Part shown: positions 6,181-12,337 of the stretch, one piece after another
Layout: every line of letters begins with the position of its first letter
Position numbering within the stretch: the stretch's first letter is position 1
Assembly: GCA_013003255.1 (NCBI GenBank)
Contig: JABDJZ010000545.1
Coordinates: 1-12,337 of the forward strand
Source: Rhodothermales bacterium
GTDB taxonomy: Bacteria > Bacteroidota > Rhodothermia > Rhodothermales > UBA10348
Direction of reading: 5' to 3'
DNA: 12,337 nt
Program-made: the position numbers and the translations under genes
The notes under the pieces: generated by a model
What the model saw: only the letters and a program-made list of their open reading frames with translations
Told to the model about the DNA's origin: nothing
The model's database searches: none

Positions 6181-6855
6181 ATGTACCTGCGCCTGCTGAC
6201 CATACTGCTCATTGCGTTCCTGCTCCCGGAAGGTAGCCAGGGTCAGATTGTACGACCCCAGGAATTGTCCCTGCAGTACCACCGCGCGGAGCGGGCGTTT
6301 CGCACCGGATCCAGTCTGAACGAAGCCAAGACACGCCTCGACACCGTCATCAGAGCGCTGCCGGAGGACGTCGAGGCATTGATGCTCAGAAGTCAGGTTC
6401 TGCTTGCCCTCGGACGACCCGAGGATGCGGCCCGGGATGCGCAGTCTGCCGTTGCCCTACAGCCGGCAAACGGAGAAGCGTGGCTGCTGCTGTGCGAGAC
6501 CCGTCGTTCGGCAGGAGCGGTGGCAGAGGCCGTCACGGCACTTGAGCGGGCCGGCTCGTTGATTGACTCCGGGGCTGACCTCCACATTCGCCTATCGTAT
6601 AACGCGCAGATGCTGGGAGACCTGGATCAGGCCGAAGCGTTTGGTCGCCTGGCACTGACCCAGGACCGCTCACCTGCAGGTGCCAACGTCCAACTGGCGC
6701 GTGTCTTCCAGGCCAAGTCCAGGCCGGATGCGGCCGCGGTTACGCTTGCCGGAGGGCTGGAAAAGGGCATCTTGACCGCGCGTGATGTGACGGCCGACCC
6801 CGAACTGTCCAGTCTCAGGTCCCGACCGGAGCTTCAGCGGTGGTTTCAGAACTGA
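6181..6855 (+). CDS. Exported tetratricopeptide-repeat protein
   Basis: A 224-residue protein with a signal peptide (MYLRLLTILLIAFLL, probable cleavage after S-Q-G near residue 21; no lipobox) and TPR repeats. The clearest repeat is about 65-98 (ALMLRSQVLLALGRPEDAAR, then AQSAVALQP). Weaker ones follow at about 99-130, 133-163 and 166-198. The end, D-P-E-L-S-S-L-R-S-R-P-E-L-Q-R-W-F (207-222), is a capping element often seen at the C terminus of TPR proteins. It is probably a periplasmic protein-interaction module; no partner is evident. The ATG at 6181 is supported by the signal peptide. It is transcribed away from birA, and its last 41 bp overlap the convergent lipoprotein gene. Confidence 0.85.
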   Translation: MYLRLLTILLIAFLLPEGSQGQIVRPQELSLQYHRAERAFRTGSSLNEAKTRLDTVIRALPEDVEALMLRSQVLLALGRPEDAARDAQSAVALQPANGEAWLLLCETRRSAGAVAEAVTALERAGSLIDSGADLHIRLSYNAQMLGDLDQAEAFGRLALTQDRSPAGANVQLARVFQAKSRPDAAAVTLAGGLEKGILTARDVTADPELSSLRSRPELQRWFQN

Positions 6856-7702
6856 GCGCTGCGTTCTCCTGGACTGCATCCTCCGTGGTTGACGGAAGGT
6901 CGGGAATGGGCTCCAACTCGTAGTACGTCGAGACCGTTCGGAACTTGTTGTCCGTCTCGAAGGGCGTACGGATGTGCGTCTGGAATCGCGTGTTGTGCGG
7001 CACCAGCGTACCATCATCTGCCCGACGCATGTGGACATAGAACTGGCTCTCTTCCCTGAAGAGCAGCGCCAGGTCAATCCGCTCCAGGTACATGGCGATG
7101 AGCTCATTCGTGGTCCGGTCCACATAGTGGCGCACCTTGCGGATGTTCTCACCATCCCCTTTCAGGCGCCGCGCCTTGACCTCGATCACTTTGGCCTGCG
7201 TGTCCCAGAGCAGCGTATCGGGCAGGAAGCTCCACTCGTACTTCTCGCGGTTCCGGCCCTGCAGGTACGGAGGCTCTTCCGGCAGGAGGTACTTGACCAG
7301 GTCGATGGGGTCCAGCCCGGTCAGCGTGCTCGAGGTGAATCGGTCGAAAAGCCCGAAGTCAAAGGTGCCTGCCGAGTCCTCCTGTTGCACGCTGATGGTG
7401 CGGAGGCCTGCATCCCAGCCGGCGCGGTGAACGCTCTCCCGATAGGCTACCAGATAGTCGTCCGTGTCGAACTGCTCGGTGCGGGTATACCGGGTGTAGC
7501 GGTAGTCGTCGATGCCGCTGAAAGCAGCTCGAAAGGCCGTATCATCCACACCGCTCAGCAGGGTTGAAACGCTGTCGACGCGGCCTGCCTCCGTGGTGTC
7601 CAACTCCGGGCTCGGCGCCTTGCAGCCGGACCCGATGAGGACTGCGGCAAGCAGGACGGCGAGTGGTCCAAGCCGGACCAAGTATGCAGGCACCCGGTTC
7701 AT
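6815..7702 (-). CDS. Lipoprotein, possibly LolA/LolB-like fold
   Basis: A 295-residue predicted lipoprotein: MNRVPAYLVR, a hydrophobic stretch and Cys27 in G24-S25-G26-C27. The mature start is Asp/Glu/Thr-rich (28-60) and may be a linker. The middle and end hold many alternating hydrophobic beta-strands with WSFLPDTLLWDTQAKVIEVKARR (split over about 156-178), 'HYVDRTTNELIAMYLERI' (about 189-206), FYVHMRR and FRTVSTYYELEPIP. Strands of the 'variable, modifiable, YVDxxTxxL' kind occur in LolA/LolB-like and DUF4292-like lipid-binding folds, but the match is only by eye. The tail (about 270-295) is low-complexity and acidic. Start 7702 is fixed by the signal peptide. It is divergent from the inositol monophosphatase gene with a 47-bp gap, and convergent with the TPR gene. 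Confidence 0.78.
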   Translation of the reverse strand: MNRVPAYLVRLGPLAVLLAAVLIGSGCKAPSPELDTTEAGRVDSVSTLLSGVDDTAFRAAFSGIDDYRYTRYTRTEQFDTDDYLVAYRESVHRAGWDAGLRTISVQQEDSAGTFDFGLFDRFTSSTLTGLDPIDLVKYLLPEEPPYLQGRNREKYEWSFLPDTLLWDTQAKVIEVKARRLKGDGENIRKVRHYVDRTTNELIAMYLERIDLALLFREESQFYVHMRRADDGTLVPHNTRFQTHIRTPFETDNKFRTVSTYYELEPIPDLPSTTEDAVQENAALSSETTAEAPVGT

Positions 7703-7749
7703 GAGCAGCGGTACGCGTAGTTATCAGACAGGATTCCCAGACCAACCCC

Positions 7750-8571
7750 ATGCCCGACACCGTTCAGCTTGTCCTGCACACGGCCATCGAGGCCGCGCTC
7801 GCAGCCGGCCGACTCATTGCGAGTGAATCGGGCCGCGTCGCTCCGGACAGGGTTTCGGCTAAGGGACTGCATGATCTCGTGACGGATGTGGACCGGGGTG
7901 CCCAGTCCATTGTGGTATCGGCCATAAAGTCCGCTTTCCCAAGCCACGAAATTCTGGCAGAAGAGGATGCACAGCATGACCTGAGGCCAGACGCGGGCGC
8001 CGGTACCTGGCGCTGGATCATTGATCCCATTGACGGCACCACCAATTTCACGCACGGGGTGCCCCCATATGCCGTGTCCATTGGCGTGCAGCAGGGCTCA
8101 GAAATGCAGGTCGGCGTGGTCTACGATGTCTCGCGGGACGAACTCTTCTCAGGATACCGGGGCGGCTCGCTGACCGTCAATGGTAGACCCGCCTCCGTGA
8201 GTGGCGTTACCGAACTGGGCGATGCCCTGGTGACCACGGGATTCCCGTATCGCGAGTACGCCCACATAGATGCCTACCTGGCCGTCCTGAAGGACTTCAT
8301 GCGTGAGGCGCAGGGAGTCCGGCGACCGGGCTCCGCCGCCGTAGACCTCGCGTGGGTGGCTTCGGGGCGCTTCGATGGCTTCTTCGAAACTGGCCTGGCG
8401 CCCTGGGATGTGGCGGCGGGCATGCTTCTGGTGGAGTGCGGCGGAGGCCGAATCACCGACTACGCCGGGAGTCCGGATGCTGCCTTCGCACGACAGGTGG
8501 TGGCTTCCAACGGCCGGGTCCATGACCGGATGCTCGAACTCGTCGAGCCCATGTCCCGCATCCGTTTCTAG
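7750..8571 (+). CDS. suhB: Inositol monophosphatase family protein
   Basis: A 273-residue member of the Mg-dependent, lithium-sensitive phosphatase family (PF00459), which hydrolyses inositol-1-phosphate or related sugar and nucleotide monophosphates. Metal ligands are all present: E71 (L-A-E-E-D), D92-P-I-D95-G-T-T (in WIIDPIDGTTNFTHG) and W219-D220-V-A-A-G. An N-terminal D-L-V-T-D-V-D (42-48) is also typical. The spacing of E71/D92/D95/D220 follows the human enzyme (70/90/93/220) closely. SuhB-like is the best name; true substrate is not shown, and HisN-type histidinol phosphatase or CysQ-type activity cannot be excluded. The ATG at 7750 gives full length. An 84-bp gap separates it from fabI. 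Confidence 0.9.
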   Translation: MPDTVQLVLHTAIEAALAAGRLIASESGRVAPDRVSAKGLHDLVTDVDRGAQSIVVSAIKSAFPSHEILAEEDAQHDLRPDAGAGTWRWIIDPIDGTTNFTHGVPPYAVSIGVQQGSEMQVGVVYDVSRDELFSGYRGGSLTVNGRPASVSGVTELGDALVTTGFPYREYAHIDAYLAVLKDFMREAQGVRRPGSAAVDLAWVASGRFDGFFETGLAPWDVAAGMLLVECGGGRITDYAGSPDAAFARQVVASNGRVHDRMLELVEPMSRIRF

Positions 8572-8655
8572 CCTGGCAACCTTCACGCATCTTCACCCAG
8601 ACGGCGGTGGCATTGCGTATTCTTCTTCCAGCCCATCGAACACACACTACCATCC

Positions 8656-9480
8656 ATGGCCAAGGGAAACGGACTGCTTGAAGGCAAGACTGGCGTCATT
8701 TTCGGCGCGCTGAACGATTCATCCATCGCGTGGAAGATCGCCGAGGCGGTTCACCGCGAAGGCGGACGCTTCATCCTCTCCAACGCCCCTGTGGCCAAGC
8801 GCCTGGGTGGACTGGACGAGTTGGCAGAGAAGACGGACGCCAAGATTGTCTGGGCCGACGCCACCAACGACGACGACCTGGCGTCCCTGTTCAACGAGGC
8901 CAAGGAGGCCTATGGCGGCGTGGACTTCATCGTCCACTCCATCGGGATGGGTCTGAACGTCCGAAAGAACCGGCCCTACGAGAACCTGAAGTACGAGTGG
9001 TATCACAAGACCCTCGACATTTCGGCCATCTCGCTTCACCGGACCGTGCACGCGGCCGAAGAGACCGGCGCACTCAATGACGGCGCCTCCATCGTTGCCC
9101 TCTCCTACATCGGTGCACAGCGGGTCTTTTCGAAGTACTCGGAGATGGGTGACGCCAAGGCCCTGCTTGAGAGCATCGTCCGGTCTTACGGCTACCGTCT
9201 TGGTAAACGCGGCATTCGCATCAACGCAGTGAGTCAGAGCCCAACCAAGACCACGGCGGGATCGGGCATTTCCGGGTTCAACGCCATGTTCGAGTTTGCC
9301 GAACGGCTGGCGCCGCTGGGTAACGCCGATTCAGAGTCCTGCGCAGACTACACCGTCTCCCTGCTGAGTGACCTGACCCGCATGGTGACGATGCAGACCC
9401 TGTTCCACGACGGCGGATTCAGCAACATGGGGATCTCCGATCTTCTGGTCGAAAACCTCTCCGAAGTCCTCGAGGATTGA
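8656..9480 (+). CDS. fabI: Enoyl-[acyl-carrier-protein] reductase (NADH) FabI
   Basis: A 274-residue FabI, the short-chain-dehydrogenase-like enzyme that reduces trans-2-enoyl-ACP in the last step of each fatty-acid elongation cycle. Marks: the FabI version of the Rossmann start (G-V-I-F-G-A-L-N-D-S-S-I-A-W, 13-26), H-S-I-G-M (94-98), the catalytic pattern S-Y151-(9)-Y161-(6)-K168, and S-Q-S-P-T-K-T-T-A-G (193-202). E. coli counterparts are Tyr146, Tyr156 and Lys163. The extended N-terminal wording F-G-A-L-N-D-x-S-I-A-W resembles Bacteroidota FabI. Start ATG 8656 follows an 84-bp spacer without a clear promoter or Shine-Dalgarno. It is the only enoyl reductase in the window; the HAD phosphatase gene follows directly. 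Confidence 0.95.
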   Translation: MAKGNGLLEGKTGVIFGALNDSSIAWKIAEAVHREGGRFILSNAPVAKRLGGLDELAEKTDAKIVWADATNDDDLASLFNEAKEAYGGVDFIVHSIGMGLNVRKNRPYENLKYEWYHKTLDISAISLHRTVHAAEETGALNDGASIVALSYIGAQRVFSKYSEMGDAKALLESIVRSYGYRLGKRGIRINAVSQSPTKTTAGSGISGFNAMFEFAERLAPLGNADSESCADYTVSLLSDLTRMVTMQTLFHDGGFSNMGISDLLVENLSEVLED

Positions 9481-9485
9481 TCGGA

Positions 9486-10244
9486 GTGGTTCGACTCTTT
9501 GTCTCGGACATCGACGGCTGCCTGTCGGAGCCGTTCGTCCCGTTCAATCTGGAACACCTCGGTGCGCTCAGGCAGCTGGTGGAGGCCGGATCGGCATCAG
9601 GGGTACCGAAGATCCCACCTGCCTTCACGATCTGCACCGGACGTCCCTTGGGATACGCCGAGGCGATGGCGCAGGCCCTCGGTGTGACGCAGCCCTTTCT
9701 TTTTGAAGCGGGAGCCGGGATGTTCCATCCGCAGACGGGCGTCCGCGCGTGGCATCCGGACTTCACGGAGGCCGCAGCCCGCGCGGTGGAGGACATTCAG
9801 CGTTGGCTGGAAAGCCTCGTCAGGGGCACGTCGATGGCCGTGGACCGCGGAAAGCACACCCAGGCAGGTGTCATTGGAGCGGACCAAGGCGAAATCCGAG
9901 AAGCCATGGTGCGCACTGCTTCCTTCGTTGAGGCCAACCACCCCGAATTCGTCGTTGCCTTTACCCCGATTTCCGTGGACGTCATGATGGGCAATCTGAC
10001 CAAGGCTCAGGGACTGGAGTGGCTGGCCAAAGAAACAGGGATTCCCCTGTCAGAAATGGCGTTCATTGGCGACACGAACGGAGACCTCGGAGCGCTCCGG
10101 AACGTCGGGACGGCGTTCGCCCCGGCCAACGGAACGGAAGCGGTTCGGCACGCCGCCGGAACCGTCACGCAGGGAGAAGTGTCAGCGGGTGTTCTGGAGG
10201 CCCTTCACCTATGCATCGAACGAAATCGCACCCCCGCGGGCTGA
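9486..10244 (+). CDS. HAD superfamily phosphatase (Cof/MPGP-like)
   Basis: A 252-residue haloacid-dehalogenase-type phosphatase with a C2 cap. Motif I is V-S-D8-I-D10-G (nucleophile and acid/base), motif II is T48 in A-F-T-I-C-T-G-R, motif III is Lys173 (N-L-T-K-A-Q-G), and motif IV is I-G-D196-T-N-G-D200-L-G. The cap lies about 80-170. The pattern is close to Cof, mannosyl-3-phosphoglycerate phosphatase and archaeal phosphoglycolate phosphatase relatives; the substrate is not readable. The GTG at 9486 is preferred because it gives the usual short MVRLFVSDIDG start and has GAGG (9472-9475) ten bases upstream. A TTG at 9477, overlapping the fabI stop as TTGA, is the alternative. It overlaps the L,D-transpeptidase start by 34 bp. 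Confidence 0.9.
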   Translation: MVRLFVSDIDGCLSEPFVPFNLEHLGALRQLVEAGSASGVPKIPPAFTICTGRPLGYAEAMAQALGVTQPFLFEAGAGMFHPQTGVRAWHPDFTEAAARAVEDIQRWLESLVRGTSMAVDRGKHTQAGVIGADQGEIREAMVRTASFVEANHPEFVVAFTPISVDVMMGNLTKAQGLEWLAKETGIPLSEMAFIGDTNGDLGALRNVGTAFAPANGTEAVRHAAGTVTQGEVSAGVLEALHLCIERNRTPAG

Positions 10245-10990
10245 GGCCGTCGCCGACGCACCTGGTGATTTGCGTGCTGCTGGTTGGGTTCTGGGGCGCG
10301 CCTGCGTATGGACAGGATCCGGATGACGGAGGGCTGTACTACGCCGTCCGGTCCGACGCCACCATCTACGCCCGGAGCGATACCACCAGGCCGTACGTCT
10401 CACTCGGCCTGCGTGAGCCCGTTCATCTGCTCTCGGCAGACTCGGCCTGGGCAGAAGTGCGCACCGCTGATGGTGCGCGTGGACTCATCCGCGCGGGCGA
10501 TATTTCCAACGTCTGGGTGCGCATTTCCAAGAAGAGCCAGACGCTGTACGTCTACCGGGGCGACGAACTCATTCGGAGAATGCCCGCAGACCTGGGCTAC
10601 AATTTCTTTTCCGACAAGGAGAAGCGGGGATCGCGGGATGATCCGGACCACTGGCGAACCCCGGACGGCATTTTCTACGTAGTTGGAAAGAACCCGGCCA
10701 GCCAGTTTCACCGGGCATTTGTGCTGAATTACCCGAACCGGGAGGACGCCGTGCGAGGCCTTCGCAGTGACCTGATTTCGGAATCCGAGTACCGCCGGAT
10801 CATTCGGGCGGACTCACTCTTTGCAATGCCGCCGATGAACACGGCGCTGGGCGGGTGGATCGAGATTCACGGGGATGGAACCGGCCGTCGGGCCAACTGG
10901 ACACAGGGCTGCATCGCCATCGAGAACGACATCATTGACCGGCTCTGGGACGTGATTCACGTCGGAACGCCGGTCCTCATTGAACCCTGA
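10211..10990 (+). CDS. L,D-transpeptidase with SH3-like and YkuD domains
   Basis: A 259-residue exported protein that probably makes or edits peptidoglycan cross-links or attaches proteins to the wall. Signal peptide about 1-35 (hydrophobic 18-30, A-Y-G-Q cleavage region). Residues about 42-100 look like a bacterial SH3 domain. The YkuD catalytic domain (PF03734) is about 102-258: H220 in E-I-H-G-D-G, then W-T-Q-G-C234-I-A-I-E-N with the catalytic Cys. Common YkuD enzymes have S-x-G-C-[IV]-R; the T and the A replacing R put this in the YafK-like subgroup. The ATG at 10211 is chosen for the signal peptide; the upstream open frame lies inside the HAD gene in another frame. It overlaps that gene by 34 bp and lies five bases before the NfeD gene. 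Confidence 0.9.
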   Translation: MHRTKSHPRGLRPSPTHLVICVLLVGFWGAPAYGQDPDDGGLYYAVRSDATIYARSDTTRPYVSLGLREPVHLLSADSAWAEVRTADGARGLIRAGDISNVWVRISKKSQTLYVYRGDELIRRMPADLGYNFFSDKEKRGSRDDPDHWRTPDGIFYVVGKNPASQFHRAFVLNYPNREDAVRGLRSDLISESEYRRIIRADSLFAMPPMNTALGGWIEIHGDGTGRRANWTQGCIAIENDIIDRLWDVIHVGTPVLIEP

Positions 10991-10995
10991 ACGCC

Positions 10996-12337
10996 ATGCG
11001 ACTCGCTTCGCTCATCCTCCTGATGCTTGCGGTCGTGCAGCCCTCCCGGGCGCAGTCGGCCGCCTATACCTGGATTCCCGTCCTGCCTGAGGGCCCCGTC
11101 TACGTAGTGCCCGTGGAAGGCATGATTGACAACGGACTTGCTGCCTACCTGGACCGGGCGTTGGCTGATGCCGCGGAGGCCGATGCCGCAGCCGTGATCT
11201 TTCACGTGGATACGTTTGGCGGACTGGTTGACGCCGCCGACAAGATCCGGAAATCCATCCTCGATGCGGAGATGGTCACCATCGCCTTCATCGACAAGAA
11301 CGCAGCCAGCGCCGGCGCCCTGATCTCCTACGCAGCGGACCGGATCGTGATGGTTCCGGGCGCGTCGATGGGGGCAGCGACGGTGGTGCAGGGTACCGGG
11401 GGCGAAGCCGCGCCTGACAAGTACCAGAGCTACATGCGTGGCCTGATGCGATCCACCGCCGAAGCCAACGGGAAGGACCCGGACATCGCCGAGGCCATGG
11501 TTGATGAGAACCTGGATGTCCCCGGCGTGTCTCCGGCAGGCGAAGTGCTGACTCTTTCCGCCACCGAGGCGTTGGATCTCGGCGTGGCGGACGCCATCAT
11601 CGACAACCTGGATCGGTTGATGGAGGCCCTGGAAGTCACCGGGGAGCGTGTCTTCAACCACAACGCCACGCGGCTGGAGGCCGTCCTGCGGTTTTTCGGG
11701 TCGCCCGTGGTGCAGTCCATTCTGATGCTGATGATGCTCGGGGGACTCTACTTCGAATTGCAGACTCCCGGCGTAGGCTTTCCGGGCCTGATGGCCCTGA
11801 TAGGGGCGACACTCTCCTTCGGACCGCACTACGTGCTGGGTCTTGTGGAATCCTGGGAGCTCGTCCTTTTCATTCTCGGGATCGCCCTCCTGTTGGTCGA
11901 ACTATTCGTCTTTCCCGGCTTCGGGGTCGCCGGTCTGTCGGGCCTTGTTCTCGTGGTGTTCTCGCTGGCAGTATCGCTGATCGGAAACGTCGGACTCAAC
12001 TTCCCGAGCGTGGAACAGGTTGGTGCAGCCATCTGGACCCTGGCAATTACCATGGCCATTCTCGTGGCACTGATGATGCTGGCGGCCCGATGGCTCCCTC
12101 AATCAACCCGGTTCAACCAGCTGGTACTGGCCCCCGAACTCGGCAGCGCGGCCGGGTTCACTTCAGCGCCCACGGATAGCACGCTGGTTGGCAAGATCGG
12201 CAAGGCCCTCACCACGCTTCGTCCCGCCGGAATAGCCATGATAGATGACCGGCGCATCGACGTGATGACGGCCGGAGAGTACATTGAGGCCGGGACCACC
12301 ATTCGGGTGGTCGGTGCCAAGGGAAGCCGCGTTGAGG
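10996..12337 (+). CDS. NfeD family membrane-bound serine protease (3' end cut off)
   Basis: 447 codons are visible and open to the window edge, with no stop. Domain order is that of long NfeD proteins (NfeD1, PF01957): signal peptide (1-20), ClpP-like protease (about 33-215), membrane segments (about 237-365) and a C-terminal OB-fold (about 396-447, L-V-G-K-I-G-K-A to R-I-D-V-M). Catalytic residues by comparison with archaeal PH1510 are Ser105 (N-A-A-S-A-G) and Lys142 (P-D-K-Y), with D-T-F-G-G at 72-76. Such proteases cleave membrane proteins and often act with SPFH/stomatin partners; none is visible, though one might follow. By family length only some ten residues are missing. The ATG at 10996 comes five bases after the transpeptidase stop. 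Confidence 0.93.
   Translation, partial: MRLASLILLMLAVVQPSRAQSAAYTWIPVLPEGPVYVVPVEGMIDNGLAAYLDRALADAAEADAAAVIFHVDTFGGLVDAADKIRKSILDAEMVTIAFIDKNAASAGALISYAADRIVMVPGASMGAATVVQGTGGEAAPDKYQSYMRGLMRSTAEANGKDPDIAEAMVDENLDVPGVSPAGEVLTLSATEALDLGVADAIIDNLDRLMEALEVTGERVFNHNATRLEAVLRFFGSPVVQSILMLMMLGGLYFELQTPGVGFPGLMALIGATLSFGPHYVLGLVESWELVLFILGIALLLVELFVFPGFGVAGLSGLVLVVFSLAVSLIGNVGLNFPSVEQVGAAIWTLAITMAILVALMMLAARWLPQSTRFNQLVLAPELGSAAGFTSAPTDSTLVGKIGKALTTLRPAGIAMIDDRRIDVMTAGEYIEAGTTIRVVGAKGSRVE

Noticed and set aside
10957..11829. 290-residue open frame antisense to the NfeD gene
   Set aside because: Its composition (His, Gly, Arg, Gln rich) is that of a reverse-strand shadow in high-GC DNA. The NfeD frame has full domains and catalytic residues.
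1..12337. Mobile elements, CRISPR arrays, toxin-antitoxin or defence genes
   Set aside because: No transposase, integrase, terminal inverted repeats, spaced direct repeats or defence-type domains were seen. Apart from a few hypothetical lipoproteins the genes belong to known, mostly housekeeping families.

Overview
The window is ordinary, densely packed, high-GC bacterial chromosome. Three signs point to the Rhodothermota/Bacteroidota side, probably Rhodothermales. The tmRNA tag reads ANDYSYAMAA, which resembles the Salinibacter tag as I recall it. A 31-residue COX24/AURKAIP1-type basic miniprotein typical of Bacteroidota is present. FabI has a Bacteroidota-like sequence, and clear Shine-Dalgarno sites are scarce. 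The taxonomic call is inference.

Layout. 1-368 (-) is ssrA (tmRNA), with its discriminator base at base 1. 369-518 is a non-coding spacer with three 19-bp tandem repeats. 519-2315 (-) is a probable operon read right to left: an alpha/beta hydrolase and two small lipoproteins. 2316-2523 is a divergent regulatory region, followed by the COX24-type miniprotein (+). 2729-4507 (+) holds ytxH-like, yaaA-like and uridine kinase genes, almost touching each other. Convergent to it, 4482-6061 (-) carries biotin-protein ligase and type III pantothenate kinase, joined by an ATGA overlap. After a divergent spacer with a central palindrome comes a secreted TPR protein (6181-6855, +), whose 3' end overlaps a convergent lipoprotein gene (6815-7702, -). 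From 7750 to the right edge everything reads rightward: inositol monophosphatase family, FabI, HAD phosphatase, L,D-transpeptidase, and an NfeD/ClpP-class membrane protease cut by the window end.

How the genes fit together. BirA (biotin loading of acetyl-CoA carboxylase), CoaX (first step of CoA synthesis) and FabI (last reductive step of fatty-acid elongation) all bear on acyl-lipid synthesis, although they sit in different transcription units. The right end looks like a cell-envelope block: L,D-transpeptidase plus NfeD-type membrane protease. tmRNA and the miniprotein concern translation; YaaA concerns peroxide stress.

I found no mobile element, CRISPR array, phage, toxin or defence system, and no convincing previously undescribed system. 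The second-look items are small: the tandem repeats, a strong hairpin in front of the ytxH-like gene, a palindrome centred between divergent genes, convergent gene overlaps, three lipoproteins without clear function, and the L,D-transpeptidase signature.
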